DNA of 8,362 bases from an uncultured Clostridia bacterium (GCA_944376785.1 CALWDV010000052.1:1-8362); one strand, 5' to 3'. Counted from the stretch's first letter, positions 1 to 8,306 are shown. The notes: generated by a model not told the origin, from the sequence alone. Made by a program: numbers and translations.

Positions 1-14
1 TTTTTTTAAACAAA

Positions 15-46
15 AAAATAAAACAAGTTTTGTCTTGTTTTATTTT
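15..46 (-). terminator. Rho-independent terminator downstream of addA
   Basis: Positions 15-27 pair with 34-46 to give a 13 bp perfect stem around a six-base loop (28-33). Only two pairs are G-C, so stability rests on stem length. Read leftward, the stem runs into a T-tract (the A-run at 12-18 on the plus strand), as expected for a terminator about 50 bases past the addA stop. Read rightward, the stem is followed after a few bases by T8 (52-59), so it may also stop a convergent gene lying left of the window. That second use is inference. Confidence 0.65.
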
Positions 47-95
47 GTGAATTTTTTTTAATTTTATTTTACATTTTATTTTTTTGTTGTTTTAC

Positions 96-3000
96 TTAAA
101 CAATTTCAACAAAACTGCCAAGTTCAAACAAATATAATTTTGTTGAAACTACTTTAACTTTTAATCCTTCACTAACAGCTTTTTTATAAACATTAAGTTG
201 CAACGAATAAGCATTAATTAACTTGGAAACATCTTTTGTTTTGTTTGTTTTAAAATCAATAAGTATTGCTTCGCTACCGTTTATTAAAACCAAATCAACC
301 ACACCTTGAACTAAAATGTTTTGATTATTTTTGCTTGTTTCAACAATTTCATTATATGGCACTTTTAATAAAAATTGTTGTTCTTTTAAAATTTTTGTGT
401 TGCTGGTAATTAATTTTAAAACTTCATTTTTTGCAAGAACTATTTTTTTAACATCAACAAATGGTAAAACTTCTTTTTCAATTTCACCATTTTTAACAAG
501 CAAGTTTATTAACTCTGCAATTTCAAACTCGGTTTCTTTATAAGATAATTTTTGCATTATTAAGTGATAAGCATTTCCAATTTTTAACGATATGTTATTA
601 TCATATTTTTCGCTAAAACCAATTTTTAAATTTAGTTCGTTATAATTAACATAGTCATCTTCACGCATAAGTCCTGTTACACTATTTTTTGTTGCAACAC
701 GCTCAACTTCAACAGGTTTTATTTTTTCAAAATTATTTAATAACTTAATAACATTTTGGTTTGAAACATCTGTTAAAAATATTTTGTTAGGTTTAACTTT
801 TACAGTGTTACTAATGTTTGCAATGTTAAAAATTTGAACACTTGCAATAGAATTTTTATTTTCCATAATGTCAAAATTTTCATTTTCATTAATAAAACCA
901 TTAGTATTAATTCTGGACAAACTTTTAAAAAATAAATCTAAAAAGTTTGATGATGTCATAATTGGTTTTTCATATTTTTTTGAAAAATTTTTTAAATTAT
1001 AGCAACCAGTTAAAAACAAGAAATTTCTTGCTCTTGTTAGTGCAACATATAAAAGCCTAATTTGTTCTTGCAACTGTTCTTGCATTTCAAAATGTTTGTT
1101 TGCCGATTTTTGAATTGTTAAAATTTCACTTCTGGAATGTGGCTCTTTAAAATTAATTCCCATTCCTAATTTGTTAGTTAAAATAACATCGCTTCTTGTT
1201 GTGCTTTTGTTAAATTCTTTTCCCAAATTAGAAAGAATAACGCAAGGATATTCTAATCCCTTAGATTTATGCATAGTTAAAATTTTAACAGAATTTTCAC
1301 CCGACTCAACATTAACCATAAAGTCGTCTTTATGTGATAATGACTCTAAAAATTCCAAGCATTTGTTTAAATTATAATCAAACCCAGCATTATTAAGTAG
1401 CATTAAAAATTGTTTAATATTTTCCACCATTTGATTGCCGTTTGGTAAACTTTTATAGTAGTTAATTAAATCATAAGTAATAACAACCCAATTAACGGCT
1501 TCCATAATAGACAAATAATTTAATTTATATTTAAAAGTGTTAATAAAATCTATAAATTTATGTAATTTGTCACATAAATCACACTTTTTGTCACAAACCA
1601 GCATTTTTTTGATGTTATTAAACAATTTTTCTTCTTTATTAAAAGTTTTGACTTCTGCAAGTTCATCAAGTGTTAAATTGGATAATGGGCTAAGTAGAAC
1701 ATTGCAAATATCAAGGTCGGAATTAACATTGTTAACAATTTTTAAAATGCTAACCAGTGGTTTTATTTCAATTGTATTAAACAAATTTGTTTTTAATGTT
1801 GTTGTAACAGGAATTTGATGTGCTTTTAAAACATCATATAAAGTGTTAACATAATCTTTTGCATCACGCACTAAAATGGCAATGTCTTTATAATCAATGT
1901 TCTTGTTCGTTTTATCTTTTGCGTCGTAATATTCTTTGCCATAAACTTCCATTATTGTTTGTGCAACAACAACTGCTTCTGCTTCATCTTTTTTTATGCT
2001 TTCACTTTCATCATTTTCGTTTGTGTTTTCAGAGTTTAAACTAATTAATTTAATTCCAACTGCCCCACTATTTTCAGAACCCAAAATTAATTGTGATTCG
2101 TTTTTATAATCAATGCCAACTGTGTTTTTTGTGATTAATGTGTTAAAGCACATATTAACAAAGTCAACAACATTTTTTGAACATCTATAATTTTTATTAA
2201 GCAAAATTAATTGGTTTTTTGAATGGTTTAAAAACTTATAATATTTGCTTAAAAATATTTCTGGCATACATTGTCTAAAAGCATAAATGCTTTGTTTAAC
2301 ATCTCCAATCATATTTAAGTTGTTATTACTTAAACACAACAATATGTCTTCTTGAATTTGGTTTATATCTTGGTATTCATCAACAAAAATATATTTATAA
2401 TTATTTTTTAGTTCTTCCCTAATGGTTGTATTTTGTAAAATTTTATATGCATATTTTTGTAAATCAGAAAAGTCCAATTTACCAAAATCATTTTTTAGTT
2501 TTATAAATTCCTGTTCTGTTTTAAAAGTTATTTCAAACAACTTATTATAAATTTGTGAAAGTTTTTTTGTTATTTTTGAAAAGTTTTCTAAGGTTAAAAC
2601 CGAGCAATTTTCTTTTGCTTTTTTAACCACTTCCTTAAATGCATCAACACTATTTTTTAGTTGTTCAAAAACAGGATGAATTAAAACATCTTTTGGTTTA
2701 TTTAATCTTGGGAAATTTAGTTCATTTATATTTTTAACAAATTCTTCAAAGTTTTTAGAGTTTGAAACTGTGAAAATTTCAACACGCAATTCTTTTAAAT
2801 AGTTTAATAATTTTTCATCATTAATAATGTTTTCAAAGTGAAATAGTTCAGTTAAAAACTTTTTAGTTTCTTGCAAATAATAATCAAGCAAATAAACGCA
2901 ACAAATGTTTTCATTAATGTTTTTATTTAAACAACTTAAATTAACAAATTTAACATATTTTTCAGGTTCGCTTTTTTCACTTAAAAAATTATATATTTTT

Positions 3001-3533
3001 GTTATTATGTCCTTTAATTTGTCATCACTTCTTTTATCATTAAAACTTTCATAAACTTCATAAAATTCTTCATCGGCAGTTTCAACATAACTTGCAAAAG
3101 TTTTTTCTAATGCTTGATTAAATAAATTTAAATATTCTTCGTTAGATAAAATTCCAAAATTTGGTTCAACATTAACTTCATAAAAATATTTTGAAACAAT
3201 TTTTTTACAAACTGAATGAAGTGTTCCAATGTCTGCGTTGGCAATTTGAAAAAGTTGTTCGTAAAAATATGTTAACTTTTCTTCATCAAAATTTTGGTTA
3301 GAAATTTCTTTTGAAAGTTCATTATAAAGTTTTTGTTTCATTTCACTTGCAGCAGCTTCGGTAAAAGTTACCACTAGCAAATTTTCTACTGGTACCAAAT
3401 TATTTAAAATTAAATCTTTTAGTTTTTCAATCATTGTGGTTGTCTTTCCACTACCTGCCGAAGCAGAAACTAAAACATCTTTATCTTTTGTATTAACAAA
3501 AATTTTTTGTTCATTGTTTAAGTTACTAAACAT
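96..3533 (-). CDS. addA: ATP-dependent helicase/nuclease subunit AddA
   Basis: This is the motor subunit of AddAB, which unwinds and resects double-strand breaks in the cytoplasm to load RecA. At 1145 residues it is slightly shorter than B. subtilis AddA (about 1230). All UvrD-like SF1A motifs are visible: Q motif (Q9), Walker A (24-32, K30), Ia (TFTEAAASEM, 56-65), Ib (103-109), Walker B VDEYQD (384-389), III (GDVKQSIYAFRQ, 410-421), IV (NKNYR, 446-450), V (TMHKSKGLEYP, 753-763) and VI (LYVALTRAR, 828-836). The C-terminal RecB-type nuclease has H990, D1080, D1093, K1095 (DFKT) and Q1112, so it should cut. The ATG directly abuts the addB stop, and GGAGA inside the last addB codons (3538-3542) serves as ribosome binding site, which implies translational coupling. 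A cysteine cluster (C647, C651, C654) is unusual. Confidence 0.97.
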   Translation of the reverse strand: MFSNLNNEQKIFVNTKDKDVLVSASAGSGKTTTMIEKLKDLILNNLVPVENLLVVTFTEAAASEMKQKLYNELSKEISNQNFDEEKLTYFYEQLFQIANADIGTLHSVCKKIVSKYFYEVNVEPNFGILSNEEYLNLFNQALEKTFASYVETADEEFYEVYESFNDKRSDDKLKDIITKIYNFLSEKSEPEKYVKFVNLSCLNKNINENICCVYLLDYYLQETKKFLTELFHFENIINDEKLLNYLKELRVEIFTVSNSKNFEEFVKNINELNFPRLNKPKDVLIHPVFEQLKNSVDAFKEVVKKAKENCSVLTLENFSKITKKLSQIYNKLFEITFKTEQEFIKLKNDFGKLDFSDLQKYAYKILQNTTIREELKNNYKYIFVDEYQDINQIQEDILLCLSNNNLNMIGDVKQSIYAFRQCMPEIFLSKYYKFLNHSKNQLILLNKNYRCSKNVVDFVNMCFNTLITKNTVGIDYKNESQLILGSENSGAVGIKLISLNSENTNENDESESIKKDEAEAVVVAQTIMEVYGKEYYDAKDKTNKNIDYKDIAILVRDAKDYVNTLYDVLKAHQIPVTTTLKTNLFNTIEIKPLVSILKIVNNVNSDLDICNVLLSPLSNLTLDELAEVKTFNKEEKLFNNIKKMLVCDKKCDLCDKLHKFIDFINTFKYKLNYLSIMEAVNWVVITYDLINYYKSLPNGNQMVENIKQFLMLLNNAGFDYNLNKCLEFLESLSHKDDFMVNVESGENSVKILTMHKSKGLEYPCVILSNLGKEFNKSTTRSDVILTNKLGMGINFKEPHSRSEILTIQKSANKHFEMQEQLQEQIRLLYVALTRARNFLFLTGCYNLKNFSKKYEKPIMTSSNFLDLFFKSLSRINTNGFINENENFDIMENKNSIASVQIFNIANISNTVKVKPNKIFLTDVSNQNVIKLLNNFEKIKPVEVERVATKNSVTGLMREDDYVNYNELNLKIGFSEKYDNNISLKIGNAYHLIMQKLSYKETEFEIAELINLLVKNGEIEKEVLPFVDVKKIVLAKNEVLKLITSNTKILKEQQFLLKVPYNEIVETSKNNQNILVQGVVDLVLINGSEAILIDFKTNKTKDVSKLINAYSLQLNVYKKAVSEGLKVKVVSTKLYLFELGSFVEIV

Positions 3534-6500
3534 TTATTCTCCAATTAAATCATTTAATGTTTTAACTTTTTTAAATTCGTTATAGCTATTTCCAAACTTT
3601 TCACTAAATTTGCAAAGTCCTAAATACTCACAATATTCACAAGTTGATTTATCGCCAATTTTTAATGGCTTTGGTTCAATATTACCATCTTTTATTTGTT
3701 TAACAGCATTTAACACCATTGAAATAGAATAATCAACAATGCTTTTAAACTCTTCGTTAGACACTAAAATTTTACCACCAACTTCACCATCTTTGTTGGT
3801 TTTTAAGTTTAAAACAGAACTTGTTTGGTTTGGCTGATTTAAATTTTTATCAATTTTTAATATGTTTGAAATGTTGTTAGAAATAACACCCTTTAACTTA
3901 TAAAGTTCTTCTGCATTAGATTTTGAATAACTATTTTTTAATGGCATATAGAATGTTCCAATGGGTTGTTTTCCTGTTTGTTTTGAAACAACATAAACAT
4001 AAATTATTAACTGCAGTTTTTTGCCACTAGCAATGTCGGTAAAATCATTAAATTCACTGCCACCAGTTTTATAGTCGATAACTGAAAAACTTTCTTCATC
4101 AAAATCAACCCTGTCAATAATTCCTTTTAACGCAATGCTTACTTCACTGTTTGCAATTTTAAAATCTTTAAAACTTTTTTCTAGCCACAAAGGTTTTAAT
4201 GATGACACATTATTTAATTTAATTAATGCCGAATTAATTCTAACAATTTCCTTTTTTAAACTTTTAATGTCATTAACATTATTTGGGTTTAACGACAAAT
4301 GCTTATAGATTGGCTTATCTAATATTTCATTTAACACTTTTTGCCCATAATCATTAACATTTTCTGTTTTGTTTTTGTTAATGAAAGGCACAATGGCTTT
4401 AACATATTCATGCAATATGTTTCCATATAAAATGGCAGAAAATTCACCGTCTTCTTCCACATTAAGTTTTAGCCCATAATCAACAAAATGTTTAAATGGG
4501 CAACTATAATAACTTTCTATTTCACTAACACTAATGTTATCATTTTGCAAAAACAATTTCTTATTATTTATGTTTTTAACATTGTTTTCAAAATTAACAT
4601 TATTAACCAAACTTTCTGTTGTTTTATCTATTTTGTTTAGCCCACTATATAGCACATTTGTGTTGTTTTTTATGTTAACATCGTCATCAGATTGCATAAG
4701 TTTTAAGTTTTGAATTAAATTAAATTTTGCAAAACTTGGGCTTGTGTTGTTAAACATAAAATAGTTGTTTGTTAGTTCGTTTTGATATGAATTTTGAATT
4801 AAACTTCCATTTATAACTTTTAAATTTGGAAACAACGAAATTAAATTATTAATAACTTCACTTGGTAAAATTTTTTCACCACTAGCACTAACCGAAACAT
4901 AACAACCAATAATGTTTTCAAATTTTAGCATTGTTTCGTAAATTTTAAATTTGTTACGTTTATTAATAACATTAACTGTTGGTGTTAACTTAAATTTTGA
5001 GCTTAACAAATTAATGTCGCCATCTGAAATAATTCCCAAATCTTTTTGAACAATTGGCATTTTGCCTTCTTCCATTCCAACAATTATTGCATATTTCTTT
5101 TTTGGAATTTCACCTTTTACAATGTCGGTTACCAAAACGCTATTATAAATTATTGGTGGCATAACAACATTCATATTTTCAAAATATGCTTTAATTATGT
5201 TAAAAGCATCAGCAACATTTGTTTCGTAATTACTTAACACCTCAGTTAATTCATTAAAACCTTTATTAACTTTAACAACAACATTATTTAACTTGTTATA
5301 TTCCAAAACATTGTTATTTTCAACATAACAATTAAGCAAATTATTAATGTAATTATTAAAATGAAATCTTTCGGCAAAAGCAACTAACACATTAACATAT
5401 TCAGCAAATGTTTTTGATTTTTTTAAGTTTTCAGTTAAATTAATAAATTCTTGCAAATAATCATAAACAACTGCTAAATTTTCACAATTTAAATGTGGAA
5501 TAGGTTTTAGTATTTTAACATAATTAAAACCAGATTTATTCACAACACTTTCAAACTCACTAAGAGTTTCAACATTAATATTTGTGTAACATCTTAAAAA
5601 ATTGAATAAATCACGTTTGTTAAAGTTGTTGTTAATTAATTCAAACAAATCATTATAAAATCGAAGTATTATTGAACTAGAAATTGGTTGCCCAACATCA
5701 AAGAAATATGGTATTTCATTCTGTTTAAAAAGCGTTTCAAAACTTTGTTTATAATCGGTTAAATTTGGTGTTACTATAACAAAATCGTTGTATGATAGTT
5801 TTTCTTCACTATTAATTATTAACCATTGCATTTGTTTTATGGCAAAATTAACTTCATCAAACAAATTATTAAATTTAAAAATTTGAATATGGCTTGGGTT
5901 AATGTTTGAAGGTTTAATTTTAAAGCCAAATAAATTGTTGCTTATTTCATTAAATTCTGTTATATAATTTGATTTACAATAAATTCTGTTAAACTTAAAT
6001 CCATTTATGTTTGCAAGGTTTAACAAATTTAAATAAACATTATTTAAAAATATATTTTTATTATTTAACTCGTCAATAAAATTAACAGCACAAGCAACAT
6101 TAACACTTGCCGAATGTTTAATTAGTTCGCTTATTACTGCATACATTTGTGGTGTAAAATCATCAAAACCAATAAAATAAAAATGTGTGTTTTTAAAATT
6201 TTCTAATTTAATTAAATTTGTTAGCAGATTTAATTTGTTAAAACTATCGGTGTAATCATTTTGCAAAAATTCTTCATATTTTTCATAAATTAATTTTAAA
6301 TCTTCCAACTTTAAATTTAGGTTTTTGTTTTTAGTGTCGTAACTAATTTGCGTGTGGTTAACATTGCAACTTTTAAACATACTAATTGTGTCAAAAATAG
6401 TGGCTGCAAAACCATTAAAATTTAATGCTTTTTTTATTGTTTTAAACTGATTTTTATTTTCGTTTAATATTTTTTTTATAATTGCAACACAAATTGGTTT

Positions 6501-6746
6501 TGTTAAAACTCGGTTATTAATTTTGTTTTCTAAAATTATTTTATTAGTAAACCTTGTTAATGTTGTTACATCAACATCAAAAAAGCACTTTTCATTTAAA
6601 GCATCAAAAATTTTTTCTTCAATTTGCAAGTTCATTCTATCGGGCGTAAAAATAACCTGCTTAAAATTATCACGGTTATTTTTTATTGTATTAAAAATGT
6701 TTGGCAAACAACCTTCAAGGGTTTTTGAATAAAATATATTTAACAA
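3534..6746 (-). CDS. addB: ATP-dependent helicase/nuclease subunit AddB
   Basis: This is the partner of AddA, 1070 residues. In the family it carries an inactivated helicase fold, helps recognise Chi, and has a second nuclease with a 4Fe-4S cluster. The C-terminal part is well preserved: first cluster cysteine C749 (SCPFKHFVDYGLKL), nuclease residues H779, D878 (IIDRVD), D891 and K893 (DYKTG) and Q912, then C1036, C1039 and C1045 with the CX2CX5C spacing known from B. subtilis AddB. A motif-V-like stretch GEIPKKKYAIIVGMEEGKMP lies at 545-564. Residues about 650-735 are an Asn/Lys-rich, poorly ordered-looking linker. The N-terminus (IFYSKTLEG, 4-12) sits where GxSGSGKT is expected but has no P-loop. 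The start is TTG: AAGGA lies six bases upstream, an in-frame TAA stands three codons before it, and the first in-frame ATG (residue 38) would remove a conserved segment. Confidence 0.96.
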   Translation of the reverse strand: MLNIFYSKTLEGCLPNIFNTIKNNRDNFKQVIFTPDRMNLQIEEKIFDALNEKCFFDVDVTTLTRFTNKIILENKINNRVLTKPICVAIIKKILNENKNQFKTIKKALNFNGFAATIFDTISMFKSCNVNHTQISYDTKNKNLNLKLEDLKLIYEKYEEFLQNDYTDSFNKLNLLTNLIKLENFKNTHFYFIGFDDFTPQMYAVISELIKHSASVNVACAVNFIDELNNKNIFLNNVYLNLLNLANINGFKFNRIYCKSNYITEFNEISNNLFGFKIKPSNINPSHIQIFKFNNLFDEVNFAIKQMQWLIINSEEKLSYNDFVIVTPNLTDYKQSFETLFKQNEIPYFFDVGQPISSSIILRFYNDLFELINNNFNKRDLFNFLRCYTNINVETLSEFESVVNKSGFNYVKILKPIPHLNCENLAVVYDYLQEFINLTENLKKSKTFAEYVNVLVAFAERFHFNNYINNLLNCYVENNNVLEYNKLNNVVVKVNKGFNELTEVLSNYETNVADAFNIIKAYFENMNVVMPPIIYNSVLVTDIVKGEIPKKKYAIIVGMEEGKMPIVQKDLGIISDGDINLLSSKFKLTPTVNVINKRNKFKIYETMLKFENIIGCYVSVSASGEKILPSEVINNLISLFPNLKVINGSLIQNSYQNELTNNYFMFNNTSPSFAKFNLIQNLKLMQSDDDVNIKNNTNVLYSGLNKIDKTTESLVNNVNFENNVKNINNKKLFLQNDNISVSEIESYYSCPFKHFVDYGLKLNVEEDGEFSAILYGNILHEYVKAIVPFINKNKTENVNDYGQKVLNEILDKPIYKHLSLNPNNVNDIKSLKKEIVRINSALIKLNNVSSLKPLWLEKSFKDFKIANSEVSIALKGIIDRVDFDEESFSVIDYKTGGSEFNDFTDIASGKKLQLIIYVYVVSKQTGKQPIGTFYMPLKNSYSKSNAEELYKLKGVISNNISNILKIDKNLNQPNQTSSVLNLKTNKDGEVGGKILVSNEEFKSIVDYSISMVLNAVKQIKDGNIEPKPLKIGDKSTCEYCEYLGLCKFSEKFGNSYNEFKKVKTLNDLIGE

Positions 6747-6752
6747 TTTTTT

Positions 6753-6757
6753 TCCTT
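6753..6757 (-). promoter_or_regulatory. Ribosome binding site fixing the TTG start of addB
   Basis: On the minus strand AAGGA sits six bases before the TTG at 6746-6744. The in-frame TAA just upstream overlaps this site (its last two bases start the AAGGA), so no longer product is possible. This supports the non-ATG start. Confidence 0.75.
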
Positions 6758-6791
6758 AGTTGAATTTTTACAACCATAATTTATTTGTAAT

Positions 6792-6820
6792 ATTATATCA
6801 AATTAAAATTGTTGTTACAA
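6792..6820 (-). promoter_or_regulatory. Sigma-A-type promoter of the addBA operon
   Basis: On the minus strand the -35 element is TTGTAA (6820-6815), the spacer is 17 bases and the -10 element is a perfect TATAAT (6797-6792). It is preceded by TGA, giving an extended TGnTATAAT. Transcription should start near 6785, leaving a leader of about 39 bases before the addB TTG. A short inverted repeat, AATTGT-N4-ACAATT (6807-6822), covers the -35 box. Because this promoter lies between the small upstream gene and addB, addBA can be expressed on its own, although no terminator separates it from that gene. Confidence 0.75.
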
Positions 6821-6844
6821 TTAACTTTTTATAAACAAATAAAT

Positions 6845-7138
6845 TTAACTTTTAGTTTTTAATTTTTTTATTTCTCTTTCTAATCTAACAACTTTGTTTA
6901 AATTTAAATTAAGCAACTGTTGATAATAATTAACTTCATTTTTATAATAACATTCAGCTTTTTTTAAAGCGTTATTTTTTATTAAATTAATCATTCCCAT
7001 AAACAAATAGTTAATGTCTTCATCTGTTAAAATTCCGTTTTGCTTTTTCTTAAATTTTAAAATTTTAGAAGATATTTTTAGTTTATAAATTTTTTTAATC
7101 TGCTTTATTTTGTTTAATTTAATTTTGGTTTTTAACAT
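6845..7138 (-). CDS. Small lysine-rich coiled-coil protein, unknown function
   Basis: I do not recognise this 97-residue protein. It has 23 Lys and 2 Arg against 7 Asp/Glu. The first 32 residues hold 14 Lys and no acidic residue. The C-terminal part shows a clean heptad pattern over residues 69-93: a positions V69, L76, V83, I90 and d positions Y72, N79, L86, L93, so it may form a coiled coil. No signal peptide or membrane segment is evident. The ATG at 7138 is chosen because GGTGG (7145-7149) lies six bases upstream. A GTG two codons earlier would sit against that site with no spacing. It lies 98 bases upstream of addB on the same strand with no obvious terminator between, so some read-through into addBA is possible. 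The basic N-terminus could suit nucleic-acid or ribosome binding, but that is a guess. A spurious frame in AT-rich DNA is less likely given the ribosome site and heptads. Confidence 0.65.
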   Translation of the reverse strand: MLKTKIKLNKIKQIKKIYKLKISSKILKFKKKQNGILTDEDINYLFMGMINLIKNNALKKAECYYKNEVNYYQQLLNLNLNKVVRLEREIKKLKTKS

Positions 7139-7259
7139 AAGCACCCACCAAAAAATTTTTTATAATATTTTCCAATTAAACATTAAATAAAACGTTGAAT
7201 TATGAATAAATTTGTTTTTAAAAATCATAAAATATAAAAATTTATGTTTAGGTGAAAAT
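7139..7259. promoter_or_regulatory. Divergent intergenic region between two unknown genes
   Basis: These 121 bases separate two divergent start codons and should hold promoters for both genes, but none is clear. TATAAT at 7161-7166 (plus) reads as TATTAT on the minus strand (7167-7162). Neither strand has a good -35 at 16-18 bases. A weak plus candidate is TTGAAT (7195-7200), 18 bases, then TAAAAA (7219-7224). Ribosome sites lie at both edges: GGTGG for the leftward gene (7145-7149) and AGGTGA for the rightward one (7250-7255). CATAAA (7226-7231) and TTTATG (7241-7246) form a weak dyad just before the latter. Confidence 0.4.
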
Positions 7260-8225
7260 ATGAAAGAATATAATTTACACTTTTATTCAAGTAAGCCATG
7301 CAATGTTTTTATTAATGGAGAACAAGTTGGATTTATTGACAATCAAGAAAAATTTTTTATTGATTTAGTTGTTTTTTCTAAGTCGTTAATTGTTTCATGC
7401 GAACCCATTTCAAATATGTTTGAAACTTTAATTCCCTTTTCTTTTAAATTAACTCACGAAAACAACACTCTTAAAAGCAGTGTTGAAAGTGCAAAAGTTG
7501 TGCCTTTCCCAAATTCTCATTTTGATGTTATTTTGAATTTTAAATCGGCAACATTAAACAATAAAACAACACTGTTTAATAAAAAAATTGGAAGTTACAA
7601 TGTTCTTGCTTTAATTGATAACATTAGCACAATTTCAATTTTTCAAAACGACGAAAATTTGTTTACAACTAAAACCGAATTTTTAGAAAATGTTAATGCT
7701 TCACAAATTAATAACATTCTTTTGTTTAGTGGCAAACAAAAAAATAATAATTATTTACTTGCATTTAACACATCAAATAATCAACCAATTTTTTATGATC
7801 AATTTATTAAAATAGAAAAAGATGAAACAACCATTAAAGCTTTAAAAAACTTAAATAACACACTGAAACACGGCAAAGTTTTTAATTTGAATTTGAAAAC
7901 AAATGAACTAAACACATATAACGTTTACTTAGAAACTTTCACACAAGTTAACGAAGAAAATTTGATTCCTCTTTCTTTTTTAGAAGCAATTAAAGAACAA
8001 GATTTTAATTTAGCAAAAACCTTTTTAGATTCATCACTTGAAAACACAGATGAAGAAAAACTAAAACAATATTTTAATGGTGTTAACGAAATTTATTATA
8101 ATTGTTACAACCTAAAACAAAATGTTGCAAACTACACAATTAAAAATGATGAAACAATAAAAAATTTTAACTTTTATTTAAAAAACAATAGAATTGCCGA
8201 TATTGAAGAAATACAAATTGGTTAA
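7260..8225 (+). CDS. Hypothetical 321-residue protein, beta-rich N-terminus and helical C-terminus
   Basis: I do not recognise this family. The ATG at 7260 is chosen because AGGTGA (7250-7255), an exact match to part of the consensus Shine-Dalgarno, lies four bases upstream; a TTG at 7212 has no such support. Residues about 4-48 (YNLHFYSSKPCNVFINGEQV onward) look like a small beta domain, with strand-INGxxVG-strand spacing loosely like PEGA modules. Residues 85-225 contain further alternating hydrophobic strands. From about 236 the chain becomes helical (PLSFLEAIKEQDFNLAKTFL, then LKQYFNGVNEIYYN) before a short strand-like tail. There is no signal peptide, transmembrane segment or tryptophan, so it is probably cytosolic. 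No catalytic motif stands out. It is divergent from the small basic gene and followed by a separately promoted gene, so it is probably transcribed alone. I see no convincing terminator after it. Confidence 0.85.
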   Translation: MKEYNLHFYSSKPCNVFINGEQVGFIDNQEKFFIDLVVFSKSLIVSCEPISNMFETLIPFSFKLTHENNTLKSSVESAKVVPFPNSHFDVILNFKSATLNNKTTLFNKKIGSYNVLALIDNISTISIFQNDENLFTTKTEFLENVNASQINNILLFSGKQKNNNYLLAFNTSNNQPIFYDQFIKIEKDETTIKALKNLNNTLKHGKVFNLNLKTNELNTYNVYLETFTQVNEENLIPLSFLEAIKEQDFNLAKTFLDSSLENTDEEKLKQYFNGVNEIYYNCYNLKQNVANYTIKNDETIKNFNFYLKNNRIADIEEIQIG

Positions 8226-8273
8226 ACAAGCACATTTATTCAGTAATATCAAATAAATATGTTTGTGAAATTG

Positions 8274-8302
8274 TTGTTTAATTAAGGTGTTTTTCGTATA
8301 AT
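8274..8302 (+). promoter_or_regulatory. Sigma-A-type promoter of the gene leaving the right edge
   Basis: The -35 element TTGTTT (8274-8279), a 17-base spacer and a perfect TATAAT (8297-8302) make a clear promoter. Transcription should start near 8308-8310, leaving a leader of roughly 33 bases before the ATG at 8342. Confidence 0.65.
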
Positions 8303-8306
8303 AATA

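Noticed and set aside
331..2044. Plus-strand open frames of 61-93 codons inside addA
   Set aside because: They lie opposite a gene with full motif support, have no recognisable domains and are expected as shadows in AT-rich coding DNA. The same applies to frames at 5046-5237 and 6523-6732 opposite addB.
7142..7144. GTG at 7144 as start of the small basic protein
   Set aside because: GGTGG at 7145-7149 would abut the GTG with no spacing, whereas it is six bases from the ATG at 7138.
7161..7166. Perfect TATAAT as promoter of the 321-residue gene
   Set aside because: No -35-like hexamer lies 16-19 bases upstream and no TG extension is present. TATAAT by chance is common at this base composition.
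7226..7246. CATAAA...TTTATG hairpin as a riboswitch or leader structure
   Set aside because: The six pairs are almost all A-T with a nine-base loop and no conserved aptamer-like sequence around them.
7212..7259. TTG at 7212 as an earlier start for the plus-strand 321-residue protein
   Set aside because: There is no ribosome site before it, and the extra 16 residues run through the leader that contains the AGGTGA site for the ATG at 7260.
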